From Myxococcales bacterium (GTDB taxonomy: Bacteria; Myxococcota_C; UBA6777), in assembly GCA_020632975.1 (NCBI GenBank), contig JACKEL010000003.1, forward strand, positions 62,001 to 126,000: a stretch of DNA of 64,000 nucleotides, given 5' to 3'. The translations under genes were made by a program, and so were the position numbers. How positions within the stretch are numbered: the stretch's first letter is position 1; each line of letters starts with the position of its first letter. Of the stretch, positions 16,800 to 26,455 are shown piece after piece. The notes beneath the pieces were generated by a model. It ran no database searches. It was not told where the DNA came from and saw only the letters and a program-made list of their open reading frames with translations.

Positions 16800-19505
16800 C
16801 TAACGTTGCGGGATTTGTTGGAGTGCGCGGTCGAGGATGGCGTCGATGGTGTGGTTGGGGTCGTTGTGTTCGGCCAGTCCAGAGACGATCGTGGGGGTGA
16901 AAGACTGGTGTTCTTTGCTGGGGATCGGGTTTTGATAGAACTGCTCGAAGATGCGGCGCAGAAGGTCTTGTGCGTGGGTGGCATCTGCGGTGGGAAGGGC
17001 GATAGCGAGGAGATTTTCTTCGAGTCTTCCCGTGAGGTCGAAGGGACGAACTTGGTTTTGAATGGTTTGGATGAGTTGCACAAAGGCAAGCTGACGAGCA
17101 TCAAAGCCGTGTTGTTTGGCGATCTGTTCCCAACCTTGGAGTTGCAAGAGGCAGAGGGAGAAGGGGCGTTGAAAGGCTTTGGCTTCTGCGAGGGAAGCGG
17201 CGGCACGATCGAGGAAAACGTGTCGTTGGAAAAGGCCAGAGTGGGGATCGCGGTAGCGCTGTTGTTGGAAGATATGGGTTCGTTGGAGTCGCAGTTGGAC
17301 AAGAGCAGTGATCTCGTCGTGTTTCATGCTTTGGGTGATGATGTCGTGGAACCCGATCTGAAGTGCGGTGGTACGGAGTTTTCCTTCAAGGATGGGAGAG
17401 AGCAAGATGGTGGTAAGGTCGCTCCAACGGGGAGTGGAGCGGACGACGCGACAGAGGTCGAGACCACTAAAGCCTGGAACAGAGAGGCTAAGAAGGAGCA
17501 GGTCAGGGTTGATTTTTTCAAGTGAATCAAAGAGATGGAGCGGGGAGGACAGCATGTGGAGGTCAAAGCCTGCTTGGGTCAGGGTTTGCTCGACATCTTT
17601 GGCGAATCCTGACTCGTCCTCTGTGAGAAGGATCTTGGAACGTCGGATGGTTTGGTGCCCAGCGAGTCGATGGAGTGCATCAAGCCAAGCCTGCTTGCGG
17701 AGGGGTTGGCTGAGAAGCTGGGAGGGCGTGATGTACGACGCCAAGATACGGTGGTGTAGCTCTGCTTGGTCCGTGAGGAAGAGGACGGGGACATCTTGCA
17801 TCCCCTCACGACTGCGGATCCATTCGAGCCAAAGGATGCCGTTGTTGATCAGCGCGGTCTCTTGGCGAACAGCTTGACCCACAGCTGAGTTCATACCATC
17901 TCGGGAGAGGCTGACATCGAGGAAAAGCACGTCGAGACGGTGGTTTTCGATGATCTTTTGGATCTCTTCCCAGTCATCGCTTGCAAGGACACGGACACGG
18001 TGGTCTTGCCCCCATGCGATGAGGGTTTGCACAGCTTGGGCTTTTTGGCCGACGACCAACATCGTGGTTTCTGGACGCATCTGTGCGTACTCAGAGGCCG
18101 ACACTTGGACGGGCGATGTCTGTTGAAGGTATTCGACGGTAAGCAAGCACCATTCGACGCGATCGAGCAGGCTCTGCCAGTAAGGGGTCGTATTTTCGGG
18201 ATTTTGGAACAGTAGTGTCCAAAGTGCTTGTTCGATCTCTGCGAGGACTTCGCTGATCTGGTTGTTTTCGAGGGCCCCCACGATACCGTAGAGTTGTTGG
18301 ACAAGATGATAAGAAGTTTGGAGCGGTTCTTGGGGAAAGTAGCTTTGTTTGGCGCTAGAGATGAGCTGTAAAAGCTCGTAGAGTTGGCTTTCTAGCTCAT
18401 CGAGGTGCTCATGTTTGGGTGTGGAGACAGCGACTGGGGCGGGGGTTGCGGCTTTTTGTTGCCTTGTGATCCTCGGCAAGATGGAGGGGCTTGGAGAGAC
18501 AGGGGTGCCGATGACTACACCCATATCGCCCGATGTTACGGCGTCTTGTGCCTCGTAGTGAAGGGGCTGTGTTGGCTCAGGGTCAGGATCGGGCAACAGG
18601 GGATTGGTGATGGTGGCCGCTTTTGTGATCTTGCGTTGGGTTTTTTGCTGTTGTTCTTCCAACTGTCCGAGCAGAAGAGGGATGGAGGGGACGGAGAACA
18701 TGGTTTGTTCGGAAAATGCGTCCTCTTCTTCTTCGGGTTGATACACAGGTTGTTCTTGTTCCCCAAATACCGAGCGATTGCGTGCAGGGGGTGTATGGGG
18801 TGTGGGGTCTATCGTATCGAGGACAGCCCCTGAGCGTTCAGAACGCGGGACATCGAGGTTGAAGATCGGGGGACCGACTTCGGGAAAGAGTTCATCGAGT
18901 TCTTCGATCTCTGAGATCTCGTCTGCTTCGTCGAGATCGATGATCCCTTCTTCTGAGATCTCTTGGAGGTCGTCGTCCGAGACAAAGATGATATCTTCGG
19001 AATATGGGGCCTGTTGGGGGATCTCTGTCGGGTAAACGTCTTCGTCCAGTCGTGCTTCTGCGGTGACTTCTGCGGGAAGCTCGCTGGCATGGACCTCTGC
19101 GGTGATCTCTGGGATCAAGGCGGGGTCTGGTGGTGGCACAAGGTGCTCGATGTACATCAAGAGTTCATCGAGGTTGAGCGGCTTGCTAAGGACCTTGTAC
19201 ACATTGAGTTCGCGGGTCAGCTCTCGAAAGATCTTGATATCTCGTACAAAAACGGAGAGAGCCGAAACAAAGATCACGGAAGCACGGTGTCCTTGTTCGC
19301 GGATACGTTGGATCAGCTTATGACCGTTCATCTCGGGCAATAGGCCTTCGATGAGGATAAAAGCGATGGGTTCTTTTAGGAGAAGGTGGAGTGCCTCAGA
19401 AGGTTTGTTGGTAACGAGGACGCGATATCCCTTGGCTTCGAGGGATTCGGTGAGTCGTTGTCGAAAGGCGCTCTCGCTGTCTACGAGCAAGAGGGTAGGT
19501 CTCAT
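16800..19505 (-). CDS. Multi-receiver signalling protein with degenerate GGDEF C-terminus
   Basis: 901 residues from the ATG at 19505 (GGAG 9 nt upstream), MRPTLLLVDSES. Receiver 1 (1-125) has Glu where the phospho-Asp should be (FILIEGLLPEMNG). Residues about 125-350 are acidic and Pro-rich, then a helical segment of about 100 residues that could be Hpt-like but shows no clear phospho-His. Receiver 2 keeps its Asp (DVLFLDVSLSRDG). Receiver 3 has Ser there (LLLLSLSVPGFSG). The C-terminal about 170 residues follow the GGDEF fold (DPHSGLFQRHVFL start) but the signature reads GRLEEN, so no cyclase activity is expected. Probably a signalling scaffold. Confidence 0.8.
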   Translation of the reverse strand: MRPTLLLVDSESAFRQRLTESLEAKGYRVLVTNKPSEALHLLLKEPIAFILIEGLLPEMNGHKLIQRIREQGHRASVIFVSALSVFVRDIKIFRELTRELNVYKVLSKPLNLDELLMYIEHLVPPPDPALIPEITAEVHASELPAEVTAEARLDEDVYPTEIPQQAPYSEDIIFVSDDDLQEISEEGIIDLDEADEISEIEELDELFPEVGPPIFNLDVPRSERSGAVLDTIDPTPHTPPARNRSVFGEQEQPVYQPEEEEDAFSEQTMFSVPSIPLLLGQLEEQQQKTQRKITKAATITNPLLPDPDPEPTQPLHYEAQDAVTSGDMGVVIGTPVSPSPSILPRITRQQKAATPAPVAVSTPKHEHLDELESQLYELLQLISSAKQSYFPQEPLQTSYHLVQQLYGIVGALENNQISEVLAEIEQALWTLLFQNPENTTPYWQSLLDRVEWCLLTVEYLQQTSPVQVSASEYAQMRPETTMLVVGQKAQAVQTLIAWGQDHRVRVLASDDWEEIQKIIENHRLDVLFLDVSLSRDGMNSAVGQAVRQETALINNGILWLEWIRSREGMQDVPVLFLTDQAELHHRILASYITPSQLLSQPLRKQAWLDALHRLAGHQTIRRSKILLTEDESGFAKDVEQTLTQAGFDLHMLSSPLHLFDSLEKINPDLLLLSLSVPGFSGLDLCRVVRSTPRWSDLTTILLSPILEGKLRTTALQIGFHDIITQSMKHDEITALVQLRLQRTHIFQQQRYRDPHSGLFQRHVFLDRAAASLAEAKAFQRPFSLCLLQLQGWEQIAKQHGFDARQLAFVQLIQTIQNQVRPFDLTGRLEENLLAIALPTADATHAQDLLRRIFEQFYQNPIPSKEHQSFTPTIVSGLAEHNDPNHTIDAILDRALQQIPQR

Positions 19506-19728
19506 CAGAAGATTCTCCACGCGGTCCGAGTCAAGGTGAAGGAGTTGGCCTCGTCTCATGGATGTGCGGTCATGTTGTCGTAGAGCTTATTCTTTTTCCT
19601 GCACAACCACGAGAGGAGAGTGAGGGACTGGTTATATAGCACCCCTGCGATTTCTGCGATAGGGGCTTGTTTTTCTTTGTGTGGGCGATGGGGATATCTG
19701 TAGGAGATGTGAGGAGAAGCTAGAGTGT

Positions 19729-21417
19729 CTAGAAAGAAGGGGGAAGCTTTTGAGCATCTTTTAGGTTGGGTGCGATGCCCATCTTGAAGCGAAGGTAGAA
19801 GTGCCCCACTTGGATTAGGTCTCCTTCTTTGAGCAGCGTCGGCCCTTTGACGGGCTTGTTGTTGATCAAAGAGGGCTGTGTGGCGATCATATCGATAAGC
19901 AAGTAACCACCGGGTGTTGCGACGAGACGAGCTTGTTTTTGGCTGATGTCGACGTCATCCAGTTGGATTTGGGCATTTTGTCCGATGATGGTTTCGCCAA
20001 GGATGGGGAAGATCGTGCCTTCTTTGGGGTTGGAGTTAGAAGGACCTTGTTCGACGATGACGTGGGCGTGGGGGATGCCAAAGACCTTTTGCATCAACTT
20101 CGACAACAACTCGCGTTGTGTGGTGTTGAGGTTGATCATCGAGGTGTTGGTTTTGCGCATCATGCCCGTAGGATCGGAGATGTCGCTTTTGGCTGCCTTG
20201 CGCACCCGTCGATAATGTTCTGCGTCGGGGCGTCGTGTAAACACAGCGATGGCGTCGATCACGTGATCATGCCAGCGTCGGACTTCGCTATCATTTTGAT
20301 CGAAACCATCGAGTTCTTCGAGCTTTTTGATGTAGGGCTGGAGCAGCTGCGCAGCGCGATCAAACTGTTGTTTGTCTGCGAAGCGATGGGCTTCTTCTGT
20401 GGCTTTGGCGACTTCTGCAAGCAACAATCTTTCTGCAACGATGGGGTTCATCCGTAGGATGGCATCAGGAGAGACTTGGGCTTGCACTGTGTGTAGGAAA
20501 GAGATCTGTTGTGGGGGCTGCCCTGGCAAAGTGTAATTGAGTTCGATGTCTGCGACGCTGAGAGGGGCGGTGCGTGCGTGGGTCTTGATCTGCATATCGA
20601 GCATGATGTGGATCTTTTGTCCGCCGATCATGTCGGGGATTGCGATGGCCATCCCGCGATCTGTGTAATGGATGGTTTGTTCGCCTTGGATACCGAGGAC
20701 CGAACAGCCAGCCCCTGGACGCAGAAGGATCTTGATCTCTGTCCCAACCATACTGAAGAGGCTACCAAGTTCGCGGGCAAAGGCCAAAGGAGCGACCTCG
20801 CCACTCTCCACATAAGCGTAACCTCCACCCCCTTGGCGAGTGATGCCTTGGAGCAAGTCTTCGTCGTGTTCGAGACCATAACCAAAGCAAGACACCGTGG
20901 TATTTTGGCGCTTTCGGGTGACCAATGACTCAAGATCATGGGGATGGGTCATCCCGCGGTTGGGCTTGCCATCCGAAAGAAGGACCATGTGGACAAGCTC
21001 GCCTTCGCGGGGCTCTGGGACATGTTTAAAGGCCATGCGAAGGCCGTCTTCCATGTTTGTGCTGCCTGCGGCTTGGATACCACTGAGGACACCATGGAAA
21101 AATCCCCGAGTCTCGGGGGTGAGAAGCTTAACAGGAGTCACAAGGCGCCCTGCATTGGCAAAAGTGACCATGCCTAAGCGATCATCTTCATTGAGTTGTT
21201 GAAGCAGAAGGCGGATCGACTCGATCACCAGTTCAAGAGGGCGCCCCATCATGGAACCCGAGAGATCGACACAGAGCATCAAGGTGATGGGAGGGCGCTG
21301 CGTGACGCGGATATCCTCGGCAGAAAGGGACAACATCAAAGTTTGTTGGATCTGTTGTTCGATGCCCAGGGCGGGGTAAGCGAGATGACTCTGGAGTGTG
21401 AGAGGGTTCCGACTCAT
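19729..21417 (-). CDS. VWA-domain protein with C-terminal FHA domain
   Basis: 562 residues. N-terminal VWA domain with an intact MIDAS (CVDLSGSM, then a Thr and Asp in later loops; LLSDGKPNRG). The middle is a beta-rich segment followed by a helical stretch. The last about 95 residues form an FHA domain (GETIIGQNAQIQLDDVDISQKQARL, then INNKPV), a phosphothreonine reader. GGAG precedes the ATG by 8 nt. No signal peptide, so cytoplasmic. VWA-FHA proteins often work with Ser/Thr kinases; two kinases lie within 7 kb, but no direct link is visible. Confidence 0.85.
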   Translation of the reverse strand: MSRNPLTLQSHLAYPALGIEQQIQQTLMLSLSAEDIRVTQRPPITLMLCVDLSGSMMGRPLELVIESIRLLLQQLNEDDRLGMVTFANAGRLVTPVKLLTPETRGFFHGVLSGIQAAGSTNMEDGLRMAFKHVPEPREGELVHMVLLSDGKPNRGMTHPHDLESLVTRKRQNTTVSCFGYGLEHDEDLLQGITRQGGGGYAYVESGEVAPLAFARELGSLFSMVGTEIKILLRPGAGCSVLGIQGEQTIHYTDRGMAIAIPDMIGGQKIHIMLDMQIKTHARTAPLSVADIELNYTLPGQPPQQISFLHTVQAQVSPDAILRMNPIVAERLLLAEVAKATEEAHRFADKQQFDRAAQLLQPYIKKLEELDGFDQNDSEVRRWHDHVIDAIAVFTRRPDAEHYRRVRKAAKSDISDPTGMMRKTNTSMINLNTTQRELLSKLMQKVFGIPHAHVIVEQGPSNSNPKEGTIFPILGETIIGQNAQIQLDDVDISQKQARLVATPGGYLLIDMIATQPSLINNKPVKGPTLLKEGDLIQVGHFYLRFKMGIAPNLKDAQKLPPSF

Positions 21418-21564
21418 AAAGCGGGCTCCTATGGCGTCTTCGGGCTGCTGTGTGAGGCTGTTTGATCCTTGGTGAAGTCAGGGCATGGACAAAGCTACAC
21501 CCAAGTCCTCTAGGATCGGGTTGATCTCGTGCATCGTTGCGCGACTTTTTCGATGCAAAACGGT

Positions 21565-22890
21565 CTATTTTTCTTTTTTCTTTTTATCTTCTAGGTTTAT
21601 CCGATCATGTGAAAGAAGATAATTGGCGCGCAACCAAGGCCGCGTTTGGTAAGAGCGCTTTTTGTCGCGTTGTTTGTGCTGTTTGAACCAGTCACGTAAG
21701 ACGCACTCAGCAGGTTTTCCGCGCGGTGTGTAGCTTTTGTCCTTTGGACCGCCAGGTGCAAACCAGTTCCAAAAGAAAGCGCCGCGCAGGATCTTACTTT
21801 CCGACCATACTTCAGCAAAGGCCTGATAGCAACGACGTTGCTCTTCGAGAGAAAGCGGCTGATCGCGTGTATAATCCCACGGATAGATGTTGGTTCCTTT
21901 TTGGCTGTAGTAACCGACCTCTGTAAACAAAAGAGGCTGGTGAGGGTAAGACTTTTTCCATTTTTCGATCTTGATGCGGATGTCCGACCATGTCTTGCGA
22001 AGCTGTTTGAGGGGCGGGTTGATCGACTTGCTAAGTTCGTAATAGTTGCTGATCCCGATGAAATCGAGGGCATCCCAAAAGGTGACAGGTTCGTAGTGGT
22101 CCCAGTTGGCGGAGTAGATGAGGTTGCCTTGGAAAAGCTGTCGGATGGCGCGGATGAGCCGAAGCCAACGATGACGGTGTTTTTCCATGCTTACGAGTTC
22201 GCTACCCACGGAGAAAAGCTCGACGTGGTGTTGTTGTGCGATCGCTGCGTAGTGGAAGATGTAATTGCGGTAGCTACGCCACCAAGCATCGAGGTTGGAT
22301 GGATTGATCACGCCACGCCAGTCTTCGGGGCCGCGTTCTTTGAGGCGAACGATCGGCAGCAAAAACACTTGCAGCCCTTGGCGTCGAGCTTGTTGGATGG
22401 TGCGGATTAAGCGGGCATCATTCACGGTCTTGGTGGGATGACGCCCGATCTCGGTCGAACGGACATTTTTCTGATACCAACTGATCACAAAGCCCACATG
22501 GCTGGCGCCAGCGTTGGCGATATCTGCGAGGAAACGCTCGTAGTCATGGGACTGATCTTGGAAGTAAAGCCCAAGGCTCACGCCACGGAAAAAGGTATGG
22601 GCGTGTCCTTTTTGGAAGTTGGGGGCTTTGGGGGGAGAAGCGGGTGGCTTCATCAAGCTGAAAGGAAAATCATAAGGCTGGGTATTCGGGAGATTACAAG
22701 GGTAATCTTTGGGATGGCTGCCATTGACTTGTTGTGGACTGGTGGCCAGCCAAAGTGTGACGAGCAAGAAAAGCCCAGAGATGGTCCAAAAAGCCGGGTA
22801 GCTGCGTCGAAAGTGCTGGGGAGGTAACGAAGGTGGGTTTTGTTCGTTGGGGCGCGGTGGGGCATGATCTGTGGTCGGTTGTAACGTCAT
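21565..22890 (-). CDS. GH113-like glycoside hydrolase anchored by one N-terminal membrane segment
   Basis: 441 residues. Residues about 30-50 (FWTISGLFLLVTLWLA) form a membrane anchor; the rest is outside. A TIM-barrel follows with HTFFRGVSLGLYF, the acid/base Glu in FSVGSELVSME, GISNYYEL, and the nucleophile Glu in LLFTEVGYYS, plus FFWNWFAPGG near the end, the pattern of GH113-type beta-mannanases. Substrate not certain. It begins 9 bp after the stop of the kinase gene with no clear ribosome site, so translation is probably coupled. Confidence 0.75.
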   Translation of the reverse strand: MTLQPTTDHAPPRPNEQNPPSLPPQHFRRSYPAFWTISGLFLLVTLWLATSPQQVNGSHPKDYPCNLPNTQPYDFPFSLMKPPASPPKAPNFQKGHAHTFFRGVSLGLYFQDQSHDYERFLADIANAGASHVGFVISWYQKNVRSTEIGRHPTKTVNDARLIRTIQQARRQGLQVFLLPIVRLKERGPEDWRGVINPSNLDAWWRSYRNYIFHYAAIAQQHHVELFSVGSELVSMEKHRHRWLRLIRAIRQLFQGNLIYSANWDHYEPVTFWDALDFIGISNYYELSKSINPPLKQLRKTWSDIRIKIEKWKKSYPHQPLLFTEVGYYSQKGTNIYPWDYTRDQPLSLEEQRRCYQAFAEVWSESKILRGAFFWNWFAPGGPKDKSYTPRGKPAECVLRDWFKQHKQRDKKRSYQTRPWLRANYLLSHDRINLEDKKKKEK

Positions 22891-22899
22891 CGTCTTGCT

Positions 22900-24726
22900 C
22901 TATTGAGGGGGTTGAAACCAGTTTTTCGATTTTTTCTGAGGCTCATCACCTTCTGAGGGCTGCTCGTCTTCTTTCTCAGATGTCGGCTGCTCGGGCTCTT
23001 TGGGAGCTTGGCGGCTTTGATCTTGGGACGGAAGCGCCTCTGTGGGGTGCTCGCTATGTTTGTGATGCGCGTGCTCGGGGTCAATGGGGGCCGCATCAAG
23101 AAGATCGGGTGCTTCTTGGGGAGGTTGCGCATTGACTGGGGGCGGCGTGCTTTTGAGGGGGGATTCGGGATCTTCCTGGGCTGCGTCTGTGGAGATGTGT
23201 CGTTGAAGCTGTTGCCATGCTTCTTTGGCTTGTTCTTGGGTCCACGTCCCGATGTTGGCTTGGCAAGCTTCCAAAGCGTTGCTTAGGGCTTCTGCGGAGG
23301 CGTATCGTTCGGATGGGGCGACCGCAAGGGCTTTTTCAAGGATGTCGAGTAGTTCTTTGGGGAGGTGTGGGGCGCGCGCTTGGAGGTCGCGTCGTGAAAA
23401 GGCCCCTTGCTCGTGGATGTCTTTGTAATCGCTGATACTATCGGCTTTTACGAGGGTTTCGCCTGTGAGAAGATTGTAGAAAACCGCACCAAGGGCGTAG
23501 ATGTCCGAGGCAAGGGTGTTTTCTCCTTGGAAGCGCTCAGGGGCCATGTAGGCGGGAGTTCCAGGGTTTCTCCCATGGCCTCGTGCAAGCAGTTCTGCGG
23601 GGGTGGCTGCGAGGCGACATGCGATCCCAAAGTCGAGGACTTTGAGGAAGTCATAATGTTGTTCGTCAAACGTGACGAAAAGGTTGGAGGGTTTGATATC
23701 GCGGTGCAAGATGCCTTGTTTGTGGACGGCTGCGAGCCCACGGCAGGCTTGCAACATCAGATGCAGCGTTCGGGCGAGAGGAAGGGGGCTTTGGAGCTGT
23801 TGCAAAGCAAAGAGATTGATCCCTTGTAGGGACTCCATCACGAGGTAAAGGTCATGTTCGGTTTCGCCAAAGTCGAGGATGCGGACGACATGGGGATCTT
23901 GGATCTTGAGGCTGAGTTCTGCCTCTCGCCGAAAGGCTTGGATCGCTCGATCGCGCTGGGTCGTGCGAAAAGGCATACGCTTGACGATACAAGGCTGCGC
24001 AAGAAGGCGGTTCCAAGCCAAAAAGACTTGGCTCATACCGCGTTGGTTGATGCGTTGTTGAAGCTGATAGCGGCCCAAACGATCCGTTTGGCTGAGAAGC
24101 TGGAAAAAAAGCTGATGCAGCCAAGCTGTAAAGGCCCCAAGGACCGTGGCAAATGCAAGCGTGGCATTGGTGAAAAGCAAGGAGCGTGTGGTGGCGGAAG
24201 GGTCGACAGATGCAAAAGAAAGCATCCACAAAGACAGCACATACAAGGACCAGATCGAACACGCGACCAACAAAAAGTACCGCCACCCTCCAGGCAAAAA
24301 GATGCCGCGCGCCACGATCAGAAGCGCTACCAACGCAGTGGTAGGGGCCTTCCATCCGCCAAAATAGTAAGCGCTGATGATTCCCAGATACAGGGTGAGG
24401 CCCAACCAACCGATCCATTCGGCGACGTGGGTAAGGAGTTCGCGTTGGCTTTTGATCGTAATCCAAAGCCCAAGCAACCATAAACCGATCCCTACGCCTG
24501 CTGCACCGCCCATGACGGTCAGGATACTTTCGCGATGCCAGCCCGCAGGCGGCCACCAGACGCCATAAAGTCCCCACAAGATGCAGAGTGTGCCCAAGCA
24601 TCCCCACAAGATTTGTAGGCCTGCACGGCGCATTTGTAGGGTCGATAACATCCACGAGGGTGTGTCGTGGCTGTGCCCTTGGGGTGGTTGAGATGGGTTG
24701 TGGGGACCTGTTTCGTGTCTAGCCAC
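22900..24726 (-). CDS. Membrane Ser/Thr protein kinase (N-terminal membrane helices)
   Basis: 608 residues from a GTG at 24726; ribosome site weak, an internal ATG (MLSTLQMRR) is a possible later start. Five or six membrane helices occupy residues about 30-200, unusual at the N-terminus of a Hanks kinase. The kinase domain then runs LGRYQLQQRINQRGMSQVFLA: the first glycine of the loop is replaced, but the ATP Lys (CIVKRM), HRDIKPSNL, DFGIA and APE (MAPERF) remain. A Pro/Glu-rich tail of about 110 residues ends the protein. First gene of a two-gene unit with the GH113-like enzyme; divergent from the TerB-like gene. Confidence 0.87.
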   Translation of the reverse strand: MARHETGPHNPSQPPQGHSHDTPSWMLSTLQMRRAGLQILWGCLGTLCILWGLYGVWWPPAGWHRESILTVMGGAAGVGIGLWLLGLWITIKSQRELLTHVAEWIGWLGLTLYLGIISAYYFGGWKAPTTALVALLIVARGIFLPGGWRYFLLVACSIWSLYVLSLWMLSFASVDPSATTRSLLFTNATLAFATVLGAFTAWLHQLFFQLLSQTDRLGRYQLQQRINQRGMSQVFLAWNRLLAQPCIVKRMPFRTTQRDRAIQAFRREAELSLKIQDPHVVRILDFGETEHDLYLVMESLQGINLFALQQLQSPLPLARTLHLMLQACRGLAAVHKQGILHRDIKPSNLFVTFDEQHYDFLKVLDFGIACRLAATPAELLARGHGRNPGTPAYMAPERFQGENTLASDIYALGAVFYNLLTGETLVKADSISDYKDIHEQGAFSRRDLQARAPHLPKELLDILEKALAVAPSERYASAEALSNALEACQANIGTWTQEQAKEAWQQLQRHISTDAAQEDPESPLKSTPPPVNAQPPQEAPDLLDAAPIDPEHAHHKHSEHPTEALPSQDQSRQAPKEPEQPTSEKEDEQPSEGDEPQKKSKNWFQPPQ

Positions 24727-24878
24727 GTTGTGCGCTCTTTCTTTCGTTTGGGTCTCTCCCTGTCTTCACACTTGGACGCAGAGACGTTATAACATACCCG
24801 ACTTTCCCTAATGCAATAGACCTGATGCACAAGGAGCCTGTTTTTTTGGTCTTGTGTGTCGTACGTGGAGGTAGAGCG

Positions 24879-25865
24879 ATGGCGTCGAAAGACTTAGTTC
24901 CCCGTAACAAGCTGATGTTGGAAGAAGCAAAGGGTATGCTCCAAAACACCAAGCAAGAGATGGAAGACGCAATGAAGATGCTCGGGCTGACGCCTGAGAC
25001 TTTGCCGCTGATCACCATCTTTCCTTTGCTCTACGTGGCTTGGTCCAATGACAAGTTTGATGACAAACAACTTCAAGTGATCCTCGAAGTGGCCGAAGAA
25101 CACGGTATGTTCGAAGGAACCGCACGTGATGTCCTAAGTTCTTGGTTGGAGTCCAAGCCCAACGACCGTTTTTGGAAAGCGGGACTTTATCTGATGGGTG
25201 TTTTTCTCCAAGGTTCGAGCGACGATGTCAAAGGCACGATCTTGGAACTGTCGGAACGTGTAGGACATGCGGCAGGTGGTGTGTTGGGCGTGGCTTTTTC
25301 GATCGATGCAAAAGAGCGAGAAGCCCTGCAAAAGATCAGCACCGCTTTGGGTCTGCACAACGAAAAAGCCCGTCACAAGGTGATGGAAGCTGTCGAAGCA
25401 CAGTTTTCCGAGCGCGAGCTTTCTTGGCAAGACCCGATCCAATGGCAGTGGGTGCAGCTGGGGTCGATCGTGATCACTGTGTTGTTGGCTGTGGTGCTGT
25501 TTGCACAACGCAGCTTCCTTGATGCGATCTTGCTCAAAGTGACGCCTCCTGCGACCCCAACGCCCTCCATTTGGATGTCGGCTTTGGTGTTTGTGGTGTT
25601 GCCTGCACTGCCTTTTGTGTTGGGTGGGGCGTTGATTGGTTTGCGCAGTGAAGGTGATGTGCAACGTGAAGCGGTCTTGGCTGTGGTGATCCCTGTCTTG
25701 ATGTATTGGGGCATCTCCCTGGTGTTTTGGCTACTGGCGAAAAGCCAATCGTGGGATGCGCAGCGCTGGATTATGCAAGCCACCTTTACAGCAGTCGCTA
25801 TCTTTGTTACGGCGGGAAGCGCACGTTTCACGTGTTGGCTGACATCTCATCCAGATGGACGCTGA
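24879..25865 (+). CDS. TerB-like domain protein with C-terminal membrane helices
   Basis: 328 residues from the ATG at 24879 (GTGGAGG 7 nt upstream), MASKDLVPRNK. Residues about 30-180 are helical with FPLLYVAWSNDKFDDKQLQVILE, the acidic pattern of TerB-like domains (D...D..E). The rest holds five hydrophobic helices. The helical part is paralogous to the whole of the next gene (PL.YVAWS.......K....I..EA..... and ERVG..AGG...F......ER.AL), so the pair arose by duplication, one copy gaining a membrane part. Role unknown; TerB-like domains occur in stress and membrane-associated systems. Confidence 0.75.
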   Translation: MASKDLVPRNKLMLEEAKGMLQNTKQEMEDAMKMLGLTPETLPLITIFPLLYVAWSNDKFDDKQLQVILEVAEEHGMFEGTARDVLSSWLESKPNDRFWKAGLYLMGVFLQGSSDDVKGTILELSERVGHAAGGVLGVAFSIDAKEREALQKISTALGLHNEKARHKVMEAVEAQFSERELSWQDPIQWQWVQLGSIVITVLLAVVLFAQRSFLDAILLKVTPPATPTPSIWMSALVFVVLPALPFVLGGALIGLRSEGDVQREAVLAVVIPVLMYWGISLVFWLLAKSQSWDAQRWIMQATFTAVAIFVTAGSARFTCWLTSHPDGR

Positions 25866-25893
25866 TTGATTGGTTATCTAAAGGAGATCTTTG

Positions 25894-26403
25894 ATGAATT
25901 CCCCCACGCACGACAGCGCAAGTTTTGCGCAGGTCGCGAGACCCCAAAAAAGCCCTTGTGATCTTCGCTTGCTCACCGCACTCGAAGATGCACTTCACAC
26001 CCTTGGCCTTACAAGCGCAGATGTACGATTGATGGCGTTTTTCCCATTGGTCTATGTTGCTTGGTCAGATGGTTCCCTTCAAAAGAAAGAGTCGAAACTG
26101 ATCATGGATGAAGCCATCCAGTGGGGACTCAGCGAAGAAGAACTCGCGATCCTTTCGGATCAATGGCTGGCTTGTAAACCCACAGAAGACTTCGATGAAG
26201 CGGGCTTGTTTCTGATCGAGTTCTTGTTTGAAGATGATCGCCGTTTGGTCGCCAAAGGTGGCCCCTGCAAAGCAGAGATCATCTCGATGGCAGAACGCGT
26301 AGGCCGCGTCGCTGGGGGTCTTTTTGATCTATTGTTCACGCTCGAAGGCAGCGAGCGCGAAGCCCTGAAACGACTTCGCCAAGCCATGCACCTCGACGCC
26401 TGA
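25894..26403 (+). CDS. Soluble TerB-like protein, paralogue of the preceding gene's N-terminus
   Basis: 169 residues, ATG at 25894 with AAAGGAGA 7 nt upstream. FFPLVYVAWSDGSLQKKESKLIMDEA aligns with the preceding protein's domain, as do ISMAERVGRVAGGLFDLLFTLEGSEREALKRL near the C-terminus (given in two blocks: SMAERVGRVAGG and SEREALKRL). No membrane segment. It starts 28 bp after its neighbour's stop, so both are one transcript and likely interact. Confidence 0.75.
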   Translation: MNSPTHDSASFAQVARPQKSPCDLRLLTALEDALHTLGLTSADVRLMAFFPLVYVAWSDGSLQKKESKLIMDEAIQWGLSEEELAILSDQWLACKPTEDFDEAGLFLIEFLFEDDRRLVAKGGPCKAEIISMAERVGRVAGGLFDLLFTLEGSEREALKRLRQAMHLDA

Positions 26404-26455
26404 TCTTTCCCGCCAAGATGTCTCTCCCTTCCCTATCCAACGGAGCCACAGATCG

